Assembly (NCBI RefSeq): GCF_009176545.1
Contig: NZ_VTOJ01000001.1
Span: 1,054,001-1,118,000 of the forward strand
DNA from: Salinigranum salinum
Lineage (GTDB): Archaea > Halobacteriota > Halobacteria > Halobacteriales > Haloferacaceae
DNA: 64,000 bases
Direction: 5' to 3'
The position numbers were made by a program, and so were the translations under genes. A model generated the notes under the pieces. That model did no database searches. It was not told the DNA's origin and worked only from the letters and a program-made list of their open reading frames with translations. Positions 1 through 8,995 of the stretch are shown here, piece by piece; positions within the stretch are counted from its first letter, which is position 1; each line of letters begins with the position of its first letter.

Positions 1-216
1 GGCCGCGACGTCGTTGCTCGCGATCGCGACGCCGAGCGTGCCGATCCGGTCGGCGGCCAGCGAGATGGGGTCCGCACTGACGACCATCGTCCCGTCGCCG
101 GTCGCCACGGCGGCGGCGTCCTCGCCGTAGCCGGCACCGACGAGCAGGTCGTCGTTGGGCGCACCCGTTCGCGAAAAGACGTACCGGTCGAGGTCCGCGG
201 GTGAGAGCTTTCCCAT
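1..216 (-). CDS. AIR synthase-related (HypE/PurM-like) protein, partial
   Basis: Only the N-terminal 72 residues are in the window; the gene runs off the left edge. The protein starts MGKLSPADLDRYVFSRTGA and continues with a conserved G-x-GEDAAAV segment and a VVSADPI segment. These match the N-terminal ATP-binding half of the PurM/HypE/ThiL fold, where acidic residues bind Mg-ATP. Many haloarchaea carry a stand-alone 'AIR synthase family' protein of this type whose substrate is not established. The ATG at 214-216 is the only plausible start. A pyrimidine-rich heptamer repeat lies about 25 bp upstream. HypE and ThiL cannot be told apart from this fragment. Confidence 0.7.
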   Translation of the reverse strand, partial: MGKLSPADLDRYVFSRTGAPNDDLLVGAGYGEDAAAVATGDGTMVVSADPISLAADRIGTLGVAIASNDVAA

Positions 217-240
217 ACCCTTCCCCTTGTCGTGGGCCAC

Positions 241-307
241 TCTTCTCTCTTCTCTCTTCTCTCTTCTCTCTTCTCTCTTCTCTCTTCTCTCTTCTCTCTT
301 CTCTCTT
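241..307. repeat. heptanucleotide tandem repeat TCTCTTC x ~9
   Basis: A nearly perfect run of a 7-bp pyrimidine unit (TCTCTTC in any phase) with about nine copies. It sits in the divergent gap between the HypE-like gene (minus) and the aminotransferase (plus). The opposite strand is pure purine (GAAGAGA). Copy number is likely to vary by slippage. Confidence 0.9.
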
Positions 308-377
308 CGTGTCGAGCCGCCCCCGTGTCCGCGCGACGGATCCGCACACCTAAGCCACGTCCGTCGAATCGTTCGCC

Positions 378-1427
378 ATGCAGATGACACCCGGCCCGAC
401 GGCGGTTCCACCACGGGTCCGCGAGCGGCTGAGCGACCCGATGCCCAACCCCGACGTGGAACCGGTCTTCTTCGAACTCTACGACGACGTCTGTGGGAAG
501 CTCCAGCGCGTCTACGACACCGACGACGACGTCGTCGTCATGGGCGGCGAGGGGATCCTCGGTCTGGAGGCGGCCATCGCCTCCACGGTCGCGCCCGGTG
601 ACGAGGTGCTGTGCGTCTCGAACGGACTCTACGGGGACGGATTCGCCGACTTCGTCGAGAGCTACGGTGGGCGACCGACGCTCGTCACGGCCGACTACGA
701 CGGCCCGCTCGATCTGGCAGCCGTCGAGACGACGCTCGAGGAGTCCACGTTCGAGGTCGCGACCATGGTCCACTGTGAAACTCCGACGGGAGCGCTCAAC
801 GACGTCGAGCCGGTCCTCGAACTGCTCGACGACCACGACGTCCTGACGATCGTCGACGCCGTCTCCTCGCTCGGGGGGACGCCGGTTCCGAGCGACCACG
901 TCGACATCACCCTCGGGGCGTCCCAGAAGGCGTTCAGCTCCCCACCCGGACTGACGACTGTCGCCGTCAGCGACCGCGCGTGGGACGTCGTCGAGCGACG
1001 CGATCCACCGTCGCTCTACACGAACCTCCTCCCGTGGCGCGAGACCGACGAGGGGTTCCCCTACACGCACCTCGTCGCCAACGTCGCCGCGCTGGACGAG
1101 TCGCTCTCGATGCTGTTCGAGGAGGGACTCGACGCCGTCTACGAACGCCACGAGACGGCCGCCGCGCACTGTCGCGACCGTGGTGCCGACCTCGACCTCG
1201 ACGTCTACACCGAGGCCGAACTGAGCGCGCCGACGGTGACGGCCTTCCACCTGCCGGGCGAGGCCGAGCGTCTCCAGCGTGAACTCGCCGCGGAACACGA
1301 CGTCGTCCTCGCAACGGGACTCGGCGACCTCGCGGGCGACGTCCTCCGGGTGGGTCACATGGGATACAACGCGGAGGTCGAGAAGGTCGACCGCGTCATG
1401 GATGCACTGCGAGCGGTACGTCGGTAG
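378..1427 (+). CDS. class-V PLP-dependent aminotransferase (alanine-glyoxylate / serine-pyruvate type)
   Basis: A 349-residue cytosolic protein, normal length for class-V (fold type I) aminotransferases. It starts MQMTPGPTAVPPRVRE, the usual opening of the alanine-glyoxylate/serine-pyruvate group. A GGEGILGLEAA segment (about residues 56-66) should bind the cofactor phosphate. D-A-V-S-S-L (about 160-165) carries the aspartate that pairs with the pyridine nitrogen. LGASQKAFSSPPG (about 180-192) carries the Schiff-base lysine. The C-terminal domain ends with RVGHMG, as in the family. The amino donor and acceptor cannot be read from sequence. The ATG at 378 follows the heptamer repeat by 70 bp. 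It converges on the PurD-like gene. Confidence 0.88.
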   Translation: MQMTPGPTAVPPRVRERLSDPMPNPDVEPVFFELYDDVCGKLQRVYDTDDDVVVMGGEGILGLEAAIASTVAPGDEVLCVSNGLYGDGFADFVESYGGRPTLVTADYDGPLDLAAVETTLEESTFEVATMVHCETPTGALNDVEPVLELLDDHDVLTIVDAVSSLGGTPVPSDHVDITLGASQKAFSSPPGLTTVAVSDRAWDVVERRDPPSLYTNLLPWRETDEGFPYTHLVANVAALDESLSMLFEEGLDAVYERHETAAAHCRDRGADLDLDVYTEAELSAPTVTAFHLPGEAERLQRELAAEHDVVLATGLGDLAGDVLRVGHMGYNAEVEKVDRVMDALRAVRR

Positions 1428-1922
1428 TACGCCGTCGACACCGCCCGAGAGGACTTCGAGCCGTGCGACGGGGCGGCGCTAGGCGTCCGGACCGACGCGG
1501 ATCTCCCGTAGACACGGGGCTCGAGCCAGACGAACGCCAGTCCGTCATTGGTGATGCACGGCCGGCTCCGTGCTCACCGGGCACTTCGCGCTTCGCTGCC
1601 GGCGGCACGATGCCCTATCAATCGAGTCGAAATGTACACATTACGTTAGATTTATCAACCAGTGTGTAGTTGTCGGTCACCGTCGGCCACAAAGCGGTCC
1701 CTAGCGGGTCGTGAGTGTCTCTGAAGCCTTTTAGTATCTTAGTTGGGACACGCTTCGAATAGCAAACTATAGCCCACGCTCCTGTAAGAACGGTAGAGTG
1801 GGGTCTCGTTACAGGTTTTGATTGGCGAGTGGGACGAGAGAACCACTTCTTCGCTCGTGCTCCCGCACAGCGGTACAAGTACTATTATCTACCGACGTCG
1901 GAGACCGACGCCCTCGACGGGT
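1428..1922. other. gene-free gap between convergent genes
   Basis: About 495 bp between the 3' ends of two convergent genes. Positions 1615-1800 are clearly more AT-rich than the surroundings. Short reading frames on both strands (for example minus 1878-1618) have basic, low-complexity translations and no recognisable motif. I see no RNA gene; this may be decayed sequence. Confidence 0.5.
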
Positions 1923-3263
1923 TCACGCGTTCGGATTCCAGCGTTCCTCGTCGTCCGGTCCGAGATAGCCCCACGCCTGAAGCCGGTCACCGTCTCCGCC
2001 GATCCAGCGTTCACCGATGTCGTCGCGGTAGTAGAGGTTCGGGATGACGATATCGTCCACGCGCTCGTAGGCCCGTTCGCGGGCGTTCTGCATCGTCTCT
2101 CCTTTGCCAGTCACAACGAGCGGCATGCCACTTTCGCCAGCGACCCGCCACTGTCCATCGATCTTCTTCGTGTCCTCTAGATGAATTCCGTCACGGCTCT
2201 CGGTCTGGAAGACGATCGCGGCGTTTCGAGAGTTCTCGTCGTACGTCTTCTCGTCGTCGAACGGGAACGGTGGCAGCACGACGCGAACCGCGATCTGGTA
2301 GCCGTTGTGGACCTCTAATTCGGGATCATTCCCGTGTGCGAGATCGTAAAAGAACTGTCCGGTTGCGGATTCGAACGACTCCTCTTGCAGTGCGATGGTC
2401 GGGTAGCCGAAGCGCGGGGTGAACTCCAGCGGGTAGATGCCGGTGTCGTTGACGATACAGTTGATGTCGATACTCCCGACGTAGCCTTCCGCAGCGAGCC
2501 ACCCCTCGAGCTTGCCGAGCGTCTCCTCGAACAGTTTGTTCCGCCCACCCCAGAACATCGACGTCCCCATCTCGCCCGTCGACGGCCCAATGTTTCCTGG
2601 GAACAGTTTCTTGTGCTCGAAATTGAAATTGACCTGGTCGATGAACTCCTTCCCGTTGAAGAACCCACAAATAGCGATCTCCACGCCCTCGACCTTCCGC
2701 TGGAGCTGGAAGCCCTTCATGCGGTGCCCCCACGCTTTCTTGTAGGCACGAAGGACGTCGACGACGTCGCTGCCGTCGTCCTCGTTCCCGACGTAGAGGA
2801 GTCGCTTGACGTTCTGGACCTCCCCGAGTGGTTTGATCACGTACGGTGCGGGGTTCTCTCGGACGTACTCGATGCCGGCGTCGAAGTCCTCGAAGACGTG
2901 ATGCTCGATAGTGTCGACACCGTGTGCTTCGAGAATCTCCATCGCGTAGCCACGGTCCTCCTCGAGTCGATCGGCGTTCGGGGTGCCACCGACAACGGCC
3001 TTTCCTTCCTCGCGGAGTTCCTGGGCGAGCGCGCCAGTGCCGACGTCTGAGCCGACCCAGATGTCGTCGAAAACGACGACATCGGACCACTCGACTTCGG
3101 CGCGCCAGTCGTCGGCCTTCGGGACGAACCCATTGCCGATCTCTTTGTCGGATTCGGCTTCGATGTAATACTTCACGTCGTGGCCCTCGCTGTGAATCTG
3201 CCACGCGAGGTCGGTGATCAGTGCGGCGTCGGCCGAGACGAACAGGAACTGTCTGGTCTCCAT
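1923..3263 (-). CDS. PurD-like ATP-grasp ligase
   Basis: A 446-residue cytosolic protein with the order of glycinamide ribonucleotide synthetase: an N-terminal Rossmann-like part (residues 1-100), an ATP-grasp core (about 105-330, with YVIKPLGEVQNVKRLLYVG, an EGVEIAICGFFNG strand and the metal-site stretch YPLEFTPRFGYP), and a C-terminal small barrel. The N-terminus METRQFLFVSADAALITDLA departs from the usual PurD glycine-rich opening. It may therefore be a paralogue acting on another amine and acid rather than the purine enzyme. The ATG at 3263 is supported by a TATA-like TTTATCAC about 58 bp upstream. No purine genes flank it. Confidence 0.75.
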   Translation of the reverse strand: METRQFLFVSADAALITDLAWQIHSEGHDVKYYIEAESDKEIGNGFVPKADDWRAEVEWSDVVVFDDIWVGSDVGTGALAQELREEGKAVVGGTPNADRLEEDRGYAMEILEAHGVDTIEHHVFEDFDAGIEYVRENPAPYVIKPLGEVQNVKRLLYVGNEDDGSDVVDVLRAYKKAWGHRMKGFQLQRKVEGVEIAICGFFNGKEFIDQVNFNFEHKKLFPGNIGPSTGEMGTSMFWGGRNKLFEETLGKLEGWLAAEGYVGSIDINCIVNDTGIYPLEFTPRFGYPTIALQEESFESATGQFFYDLAHGNDPELEVHNGYQIAVRVVLPPFPFDDEKTYDENSRNAAIVFQTESRDGIHLEDTKKIDGQWRVAGESGMPLVVTGKGETMQNARERAYERVDDIVIPNLYYRDDIGERWIGGDGDRLQAWGYLGPDDEERWNPNA

Positions 3264-3626
3264 TGGTGTGACCTCCGTCGCGGGGACTTCGATCTGTGAC
3301 GTGGAACAGCGGAACGAGTGATAAAGCTGACCCCAGAAACAGTGCTCGATGTCGACGTTGCTCCGCTCGGCGAACCGGGTCCCGTCGGCGCTGCCGTGCG
3401 GTGTCTCCGATCAGCGCCGCGTCGGGTGAGGGGTACGGGACGTCCTCGGGATCTACGCCACACACGCCCTCGCCGACGATACAGACGCTACCACCGAGGC
3501 ACGATCACGACCTCCGTGCCGGCACCGCCGGCCCGTCCCGAACGACGTCTCCGCGACGGGGTCCGGTTGTCACTGACGCAACATATTGTCACTGACGCAA
3601 CATACATACACGGCTCACCCCTGTGT
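3264..3626. other. divergent intergenic region
   Basis: 363 bp between the PurD-like gene (minus) and the histidine phosphatase (plus). It contains the presumed minus promoter (TTTATCAC, complement of 3318-3325) and a perfect 19-bp tandem duplication near its right end. Reading frames here are arginine/proline-rich shadows. No gene is seen. Confidence 0.5.
3567..3604. repeat. perfect 19-bp tandem duplication
   Basis: Two adjoining exact copies of TTGTCACTGACGCAACATA (3567-3585 and 3586-3604), ending 22 bp before the histidine phosphatase ATG. The location suggests a promoter or operator duplication rather than coding sequence. Confidence 0.95.
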
Positions 3627-4334
3627 ATGCGCATGAGTCGCGTCCTGTGGCTCGTCCGGCACGGGGAGCGCCGAGACGAGGTCGAGCCTGGGTGGACCGA
3701 GCAGGCCGACCGGCCGCACGATCCGCCGCTGACGGAGACCGGACGCCGGCAGGCCGCTCGCGTCGGGGAACGCCTCCGCGGCTGCGACGTCGAGACCATC
3801 TACACCTCACCGTTCCTCCGGGCGGCCGAGACCGCCCACATCGTCGCCGAACACCTCGACCGAACGGTGTTCGTCGATCACGGGCTCTCCGAACACCTCA
3901 ACGCGGCGTGGTTCGACGTCGCCCCGTCCGTGCTGACGCCACGGGCGCTCGCCGAGCGGTTCGATACCGTCGACCCGCTGCACACGTCGACGCGTCGCCC
4001 GCACTACCCCGAATCCGCCGAGGAGGCCGCCGAACGGACGGTCCGAGCGGTCCGTCGCCTGGCGAAAGACGACCCCTCCCCGACACTCTTCGTCGGCCAC
4101 GGGCTCACGGTCGGGAGCGTCGTCGCCGGGTTCACGGGCCGAACCGACGTTGAGACGCCCGTCTGCGGGCTCACCAAACTCACCGAGTACCCGTGGGGGT
4201 GGGAGGCCGACCTCCTCGCGGACACCTCCCACCTCGGGGAGCTGGACGTGGCGGTCGACGAGGCCGACGAAGGCGGCGAGACAGACGAATGCGGTGAGAC
4301 CGACGAGGCAGACGGTGCGGACACGGAGCAGTAG
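3627..4334 (+). CDS. histidine phosphatase family protein (phosphoglycerate mutase-like)
   Basis: A 235-residue protein. The start is ATG 3627 (MRMSRVLWLVRHGERRDE) or the in-frame ATG at 3633; the open frame extends further upstream but is non-coding in character. RHGER near residues 11-15 holds the catalytic histidine that becomes phosphorylated. SPFLRAAETA carries the second phosphate-binding arginine, and LFVGHGLTVGS holds the second catalytic histidine. This is the complete histidine-phosphatase motif set, so a cytosolic phosphomonoesterase or mutase is expected, with unknown substrate. The last 30 residues are a low-complexity acidic tail (EADEGGETDECGE repeats), which may be a haloadaptation. 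An ABC-2 cassette follows. Confidence 0.85.
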   Translation: MRMSRVLWLVRHGERRDEVEPGWTEQADRPHDPPLTETGRRQAARVGERLRGCDVETIYTSPFLRAAETAHIVAEHLDRTVFVDHGLSEHLNAAWFDVAPSVLTPRALAERFDTVDPLHTSTRRPHYPESAEEAAERTVRAVRRLAKDDPSPTLFVGHGLTVGSVVAGFTGRTDVETPVCGLTKLTEYPWGWEADLLADTSHLGELDVAVDEADEGGETDECGETDEADGADTEQ

Positions 4335-4557
4335 TCGTCGACCCGTCCCATCGTTGTCCACCCGCTCGTCCCGGAGTCGGTCCCGTCGCCTGTCCCGTTC
4401 ACGCCCCGATCCCGCCCCTGCTGGCCGTCCTGTACGCACCCCGGACGACGACACCCGACGGGGGGCCTGTCCCCGACACCATTATGTACGTCAAGCGTCC
4501 CTTCTCAGGTCGTCCGAAACCGACGTACCGTCGCGCGGACGGACTCCCTCCACACGC

Positions 4558-5565
4558 ATGACCGCGATCGACGTCTCCGGATTGACCAAGGCGTACGACG
4601 GGTTCGTCGCCAACGACGACCTCACGTTCAGCGTCGAGACGGGAGAGGTGTTCGGCTACCTCGGGCCGAACGGGGCCGGCAAGACGACGACGATCCGGAC
4701 GCTTCTGGGGTTCCAGTCGCCCACTGCGGGTTCCGCGACGCTCCTCGGTCACGACGTCTGCGACCCGCGAGCGCTCCGCGAGGCGAAGGCGCGCATCGGC
4801 TACCTCCCGGGCGAACTCGCGTTCGACTCTACGGCGACGGGCGAGGAGTTCCTCGACTACCAGGCCGCGCTGAAGGGCGACAGCCGGCGCGAGGAACTCC
4901 TCGAGCTGTTCACGCCCCCGCTGGAGAAACGGATCCGGGAGTACTCGACCGGGAACAAGCAGATGCTCGGCATCGTCCAGGCGTTCATGCACGACCCCGA
5001 TCTCCTCATCATGGACGAGCCGACCTCGGGGCTGGACCCGCTCAAGCAGGCGGCGTTCAACAGCTTCCTCCGCGAGGAACGAGACGCAGGTAAGACCGTC
5101 TTCTTCTCGTCGCACATCCTCGGCGAGGTCCGGCGGATCTGCGACCGCGTCGGGGTCATCCGCGAAGGTCGGCTCGTCACCGTCGAGGACGTCGACACAC
5201 TCCTCGAACGCGGCGGGAAGCGCGTCCACCTGCACACCGCGGAACCGCTCGACGAGGCGGATCTGGCACTCGACGGCGTCGTCGCGTTCGAGCGGGTCGG
5301 CCGCGAGGCGCAGTTCACCTTCGCTGGCGACTACACCGAGCTGGTGACCGCGCTGAGCGAGCACACCATCGTCGACATCGACGTCGAGGAGCCCCCCATC
5401 GAGGAGGTGTTCATGCACTTCTACGGTGAAACCGAGACCGAGACTGAGACCGAGACCGACGCCGCGACGGAACCGACCGTCGACGACCGGCTAGCCAGCG
5501 ACGACGAGCGGGTCAGCAACGACGACCAGCAGGCCGACGACGGCGAGGAGCACGCCGATGTTTGA
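4558..5565 (+). CDS. ABC-2 type transporter ATP-binding protein
   Basis: 335 residues starting MTAIDVSGLTKAYDGF at ATG 4558; the frame is open further upstream but that part reads as arginine-rich shadow. Walker A is [11 protein letters not shown] (about residues 37-47). The signature segment appears as YSTGNKQMLGI, with the usual second signature position altered from SGGxxQ to TGNKQ, as often seen in the CcmA/NatA group. Walker B is LLIMDEPTSGLDPL, followed by a switch histidine in SSHIL. The tail after residue 290 is a repetitive acidic run of Glu-Thr. It overlaps the permease gene by 8 bp, so the two are co-translated. Role: energises export or membrane remodelling by the adjacent permease. 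Confidence 0.93.
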   Translation: MTAIDVSGLTKAYDGFVANDDLTFSVETGEVFGYLGPNGAGKTTTIRTLLGFQSPTAGSATLLGHDVCDPRALREAKARIGYLPGELAFDSTATGEEFLDYQAALKGDSRREELLELFTPPLEKRIREYSTGNKQMLGIVQAFMHDPDLLIMDEPTSGLDPLKQAAFNSFLREERDAGKTVFFSSHILGEVRRICDRVGVIREGRLVTVEDVDTLLERGGKRVHLHTAEPLDEADLALDGVVAFERVGREAQFTFAGDYTELVTALSEHTIVDIDVEEPPIEEVFMHFYGETETETETETDAATEPTVDDRLASDDERVSNDDQQADDGEEHADV

Positions 5566-6346
5566 GACGACGCGGTACGAGTCGCGTCGGCGCGTCAAGG
5601 GGACGCTCGCGCTCACCGTCCTGCTGTCGGCGTTCGTCGGACTCGTCATCTCCATCTACCCCTCGTTCGCCGAGTCGACCGCCGAAATCGACGCACTCGT
5701 CGAGAGCCTCCCGCAGGCGTTCCGCGAGGGGTTCGGTGCCGAATCGTACGCGAGCATCGAGGGGTTCCTCTCGGCGGAAGTGTACCAGTTCCTCTGGGTG
5801 TTGCTCCTCGGCCTGTACTTCACCTACGCGGCCGGCGGACTCATCGCGAACGACGTCGAGAGCGGTCGCCTCTACCTGGTACTGGCGACGCCCATCTCGC
5901 GGACGCGGCTGGTCGTCGAGAAGTTCCTGTCGCTCGTCGTCCCCCTCGTCACGCTGAACACGGTGCTGCCCGTGTTCGTCTTCGGGGCGTCGATGGCCAT
6001 CGACTACGTGATCGACCCGTGGTACCTCCTCTTGGTCCACCTGCTGTCGATTCCGTACCTGCTGGCCTGTGCGGGCATCGGTCTCGTGCTGTCGGCCGTC
6101 GTCGACCGCGGCGAGGTCGCCCAGCGGAGCGGCATCGCGATCGTGTTCTTGCTGTTCATGCTCGACTCGGTCACGGTCGGGACCGACTTCGAGTGGCTGG
6201 GTTCCGTCAGCCCGACGCGGTACTTCGACCCGACCGAGATACTCCTCGACCAGACGCTCGACCTCGTCGGCGCGGTCGGCCTCCTGTTCGTCGCGAGCGT
6301 CCTCGTCGTCGTCGCGCTGGCACTCTTCCAGCGGAGGGACGTCTGA
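5558..6346 (+). CDS. ABC-2 type transporter permease
   Basis: 262 residues with about six hydrophobic segments, starting MFETTRYESRRRVKGT, the cytoplasmic basic lead of NosY-like ABC-2 permeases. A long extracellular loop between the first two helices contains IYPSFAESTAEIDALVESLP, and a later GGLIANDVESGRLYLVLATPISR segment is the classic ABC-2 cytoplasmic coupling motif (ENGTL...PISR type). The gene begins inside the last codons of the ATPase gene. With the ATPase it would form a homodimeric exporter in the membrane. The substrate is unknown. Confidence 0.9.
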   Translation: MFETTRYESRRRVKGTLALTVLLSAFVGLVISIYPSFAESTAEIDALVESLPQAFREGFGAESYASIEGFLSAEVYQFLWVLLLGLYFTYAAGGLIANDVESGRLYLVLATPISRTRLVVEKFLSLVVPLVTLNTVLPVFVFGASMAIDYVIDPWYLLLVHLLSIPYLLACAGIGLVLSAVVDRGEVAQRSGIAIVFLLFMLDSVTVGTDFEWLGSVSPTRYFDPTEILLDQTLDLVGAVGLLFVASVLVVVALALFQRRDV

Positions 6347-6446
6347 TGGCGTTCGTCGACGCCACCCCTCCGCTGCCCGATCGCCGTCGCACAGTCCACG
6401 TCTACCGCAACACCACCACCCACCCCTCTCACACCACACCCAGCCA

Positions 6447-8138
6447 ATGAACGGAGAGCACCCCGTCGTCGCACTCGTCGCACTCGTCGTCGTCGCGAGT
6501 CTCGTCGCGCCCGTCGTCGCACCAGTTGTCGCCGCCCAGACCACCGGGTCGGGACAGGTCCTCGGCTGGCCCGGACTGTCGGTCACGACGTCGACACCGG
6601 AACTCACGGCCGGCGGCGACCAGTCGCTCGCGCTCGAGATCCTGAACGATCCCGACCTCCGCAAGACGGGGCCCGAACGGTACGAGAACCGGGTCACGAC
6701 CGCACGCGCCGTGACGATCACGATCGACGACGGCGACCTCCCGTTCGACGTCCGATCGGAGACGGTCGCGGTCGGGGAGGTCCCGCCCGGGAAGACGTCC
6801 GTTCCAGCGGTGACTGTCACGGTCCCCGAGTCGGTGCCGCCGGGCCGGTACGAGATCCCCGTCGCGGTGACGTACTCGTACACGCGGCTGGTCTCGTACG
6901 ACGGCGACGACGTCTCCTACGCCAACGGTCGACGGACGATCACCGACGAGGTGACCGTCCGCGTCGACGCCCGACCCCGCTTCGCGGTCACGGGGACGCG
7001 GTCGACGCTGCAGGTCGGCGACACGGGGACCGTGACCGTCACCCTCGAGAACGTGGGGGCGGAGCCTGCCGGCGACGCCCGGATCACCCTCGTCTCGTCG
7101 TCCGCGAACGCGCGGATCACCGGTGCCGACGGACTCGGTGGCAACGGACCCGGCGGCGACCGACCGTCCGGCGTCGGCGAGTCGGCCATCGGGAGCCGGA
7201 CGGCCGTCTACGTCGGGGAGTGGCGTCCCGGCGAGGAACGCTCGGCCACCTACACGGTCGCCGTCGACGAGGACATCGACGCCGAGTCGCTCGCGTTCCG
7301 GGCGGCCGTCGAGTACGAGGACACCGACGGGGTCACGCGCACGTCGCGACCGCTCGCGCTCGGTGTGCGACCCGTGCCGGAGCAGTCGTTCGCGCTCGAC
7401 GACGTCCGGGCCGACCTCCGCGTCGGACGCACCGGGACGATTTCCGGGACCCTCGTCAACACGGGCGAGACGCCCGTCAGGAACGCGGTCGTGGTGCTGT
7501 CGACGGAGTCGTCCGAACTCGTCCCACGGCCGACGCGCATCGCGCTCTCCGACCTCGAACCCGGCGGCGAGGCGTCGTTCTCATTCGACGTCCACGTCTC
7601 CGACGCCGCCGCGGCGACGACCCACCAGGCCGACCTGACCGTCGAGTACCGCAACCAGCGGGGACAGCTCCGACGGAGCGACCCGCTCGAACGGTCGGTC
7701 GCGGTTGCCCCCGAGCGGGACCGGTTCGCGTTGACGCCGGTGAACGCCACGTTCGAAGTCGACTCGGACAACCCCCTCCGGGTCCGGATCACGAACCGCG
7801 AGTCGGTCACCTTCCGCGAGGTCCGGGTGGGGATCAACGCGACCGCCCCGTTCACCAGCGAATCCTCGACGGCGTACGTCGAGGCGCTGGACCCCGGCGA
7901 ATCCGCACTCGTCGTCTTCGAGGTGACGGTCTCCGAGGACGCCGTGGCGACCACGACGGCGGTCGACGTAACCGTGACCGCACGCGAACCCGACGGTGAC
8001 CGGATCCGCGACGGGCCGTACGTGATCCCGGTGACCGTCACCGAGGCGAGCGGGCCGGGGGATACGGTACTGCTTGGGGTGGGCGTCGTCGCGATCCTCG
8101 TCGTGCTCGGTGGAGGGTGGTGGTGGCTCCGGCGGTGA
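6447..8138 (+). CDS. secreted/membrane-anchored COG1361-like (CARDB/NEW3-type) protein
   Basis: 563 residues from ATG 6447. A signal peptide is visible (MNGEHPVVALVALVVVASL to about residue 30, with VVAAQ as a likely cleavage site). Three or four beta-rich domains follow with recurring phrases such as GDTGTVTVTLENVGAEPAGDA and GRTGTISGTLVNTGETPVRNA, typical of S-layer-like COG1361/CARDB domains. A single C-terminal helix (LLGVGVVAILVVLGGGWWWL) then ends with RR, anchoring the protein outside the cell. It follows the ABC-2 pair by 100 bp. COG1361 proteins often accompany ABC or MMPL exporters, so it may be the extracellular partner of that exporter; this is inference from neighbourhood. Confidence 0.85.
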   Translation: MNGEHPVVALVALVVVASLVAPVVAPVVAAQTTGSGQVLGWPGLSVTTSTPELTAGGDQSLALEILNDPDLRKTGPERYENRVTTARAVTITIDDGDLPFDVRSETVAVGEVPPGKTSVPAVTVTVPESVPPGRYEIPVAVTYSYTRLVSYDGDDVSYANGRRTITDEVTVRVDARPRFAVTGTRSTLQVGDTGTVTVTLENVGAEPAGDARITLVSSSANARITGADGLGGNGPGGDRPSGVGESAIGSRTAVYVGEWRPGEERSATYTVAVDEDIDAESLAFRAAVEYEDTDGVTRTSRPLALGVRPVPEQSFALDDVRADLRVGRTGTISGTLVNTGETPVRNAVVVLSTESSELVPRPTRIALSDLEPGGEASFSFDVHVSDAAAATTHQADLTVEYRNQRGQLRRSDPLERSVAVAPERDRFALTPVNATFEVDSDNPLRVRITNRESVTFREVRVGINATAPFTSESSTAYVEALDPGESALVVFEVTVSEDAVATTTAVDVTVTAREPDGDRIRDGPYVIPVTVTEASGPGDTVLLGVGVVAILVVLGGGWWWLRR

Positions 8139-8354
8139 CCGGTCGACGCGTCCTCGGTCACGAGGTGCGAACACGTGGAGGACGCTGTCCCGAACCGTCA
8201 CGTCGTCGTGTTCGGCGTTCCACGCGGTCGTGACCCGATTCCGACCACCAACGGTCCGACCGAGCGCGACCGTTCGGACACCCGCGCAGTGTCGCACTTT
8301 CACTTTCACCGTGCTAGGCTGAGCTACAAGCCACGTCGTCGCCTCTCTGTATCC

Positions 8355-8522
8355 ATGCTCGCACCGACATCCACCAGTGAGCCCCGAACGCGCAGACGGA
8401 TCGACGTCACCGATCTCTCGGCCGACACGGTCGACGCCTACGTCCGCGCACAGGCGATCGACGCCGTCGAACTGTCCTTCGAGCGGCGCGGTGCACGCAC
8501 GTTCCTCGTCGTCGAGTCGTAG
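8355..8522 (+). CDS. small hypothetical protein (55 aa)
   Basis: 55 residues from ATG 8355 (MLAPTSTSEPRTRRRIDVTD). The C-terminal half (residues 20-55) has a plausible beta-alpha-beta look with acidic, GC3-rich codons. I do not recognise a family. It lies 90 bp before tRNA-Ser, and an AT-rich stretch GAGCTACAAGCC precedes it by about 30 bp. A chance open frame is possible. Confidence 0.45.
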   Translation: MLAPTSTSEPRTRRRIDVTDLSADTVDAYVRAQAIDAVELSFERRGARTFLVVES

Positions 8523-8612
8523 ACGCCCGAGGAGATCTCGAGGACCTCCGACGACTCGACGGCCTCCGGAAATCGAAACCCATTACTTACCCCACGGCCG
8601 ACTGAGGAGTGA

Positions 8613-8697
8613 GCCGAGGTAGCCTAGCCTGGCCAAGGCGGTAGATTCGAAATCTACTGTCCATTCGGACACGTGAGTTCAAATCTCACCCTCGGCG
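8613..8697 (+). tRNA. tRNA-Ser (anticodon CGA)
   Basis: A complete cloverleaf: acceptor GCCGAGG (8613-8619) pairs with CCTCGGC (8690-8696), and the discriminator is G at 8697. The anticodon stem GTAGA/TCTAC encloses the loop TTCGAAA with anticodon CGA. A long variable arm (TGTCC...GGACA) makes it a class-II tRNA, as expected for serine. The T-loop reads GTTCAAATC. CCA is not encoded. No intron is seen. Confidence 0.97.
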
Positions 8698-8995
8698 CTT
8701 CTCTCCGTCCCACCCGGCGAGCGCGTGCTGGCGTGCTCGCCCTCCGAGGCACTGTCCGGCAGTCCAGTTCGACCCCGTCAGTCGTGTGCAGCGGCCGCCG
8801 AACACGACCGGCTCCGGACCGACTCTCGTCCCGGTCGGTCTATGACGCCCGGCTTCCGGTGTTCCGGTCGAACCCGTCCACTCTCTCCACCTGCTCTCGG
8901 CGTTCCGAACCGACGATCGATCCCGACCTGTCGCCTGTCCCACCGGTCGCGCGGAGTCGGACAAGGCTTTCACCGCGGCGCGGGTATCTCCGACT

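Noticed and set aside
241-307. Candidate CRISPR-like array
   Set aside because: Units are 7 bp and contiguous, without spacers; it is a microsatellite. No CRISPR array or cas gene was found in the window.
1618-1878. 86-codon minus-strand frame in the AT-rich gap
   Set aside because: Basic composition, no conserved motif, no promoter; probably chance in low-GC sequence.
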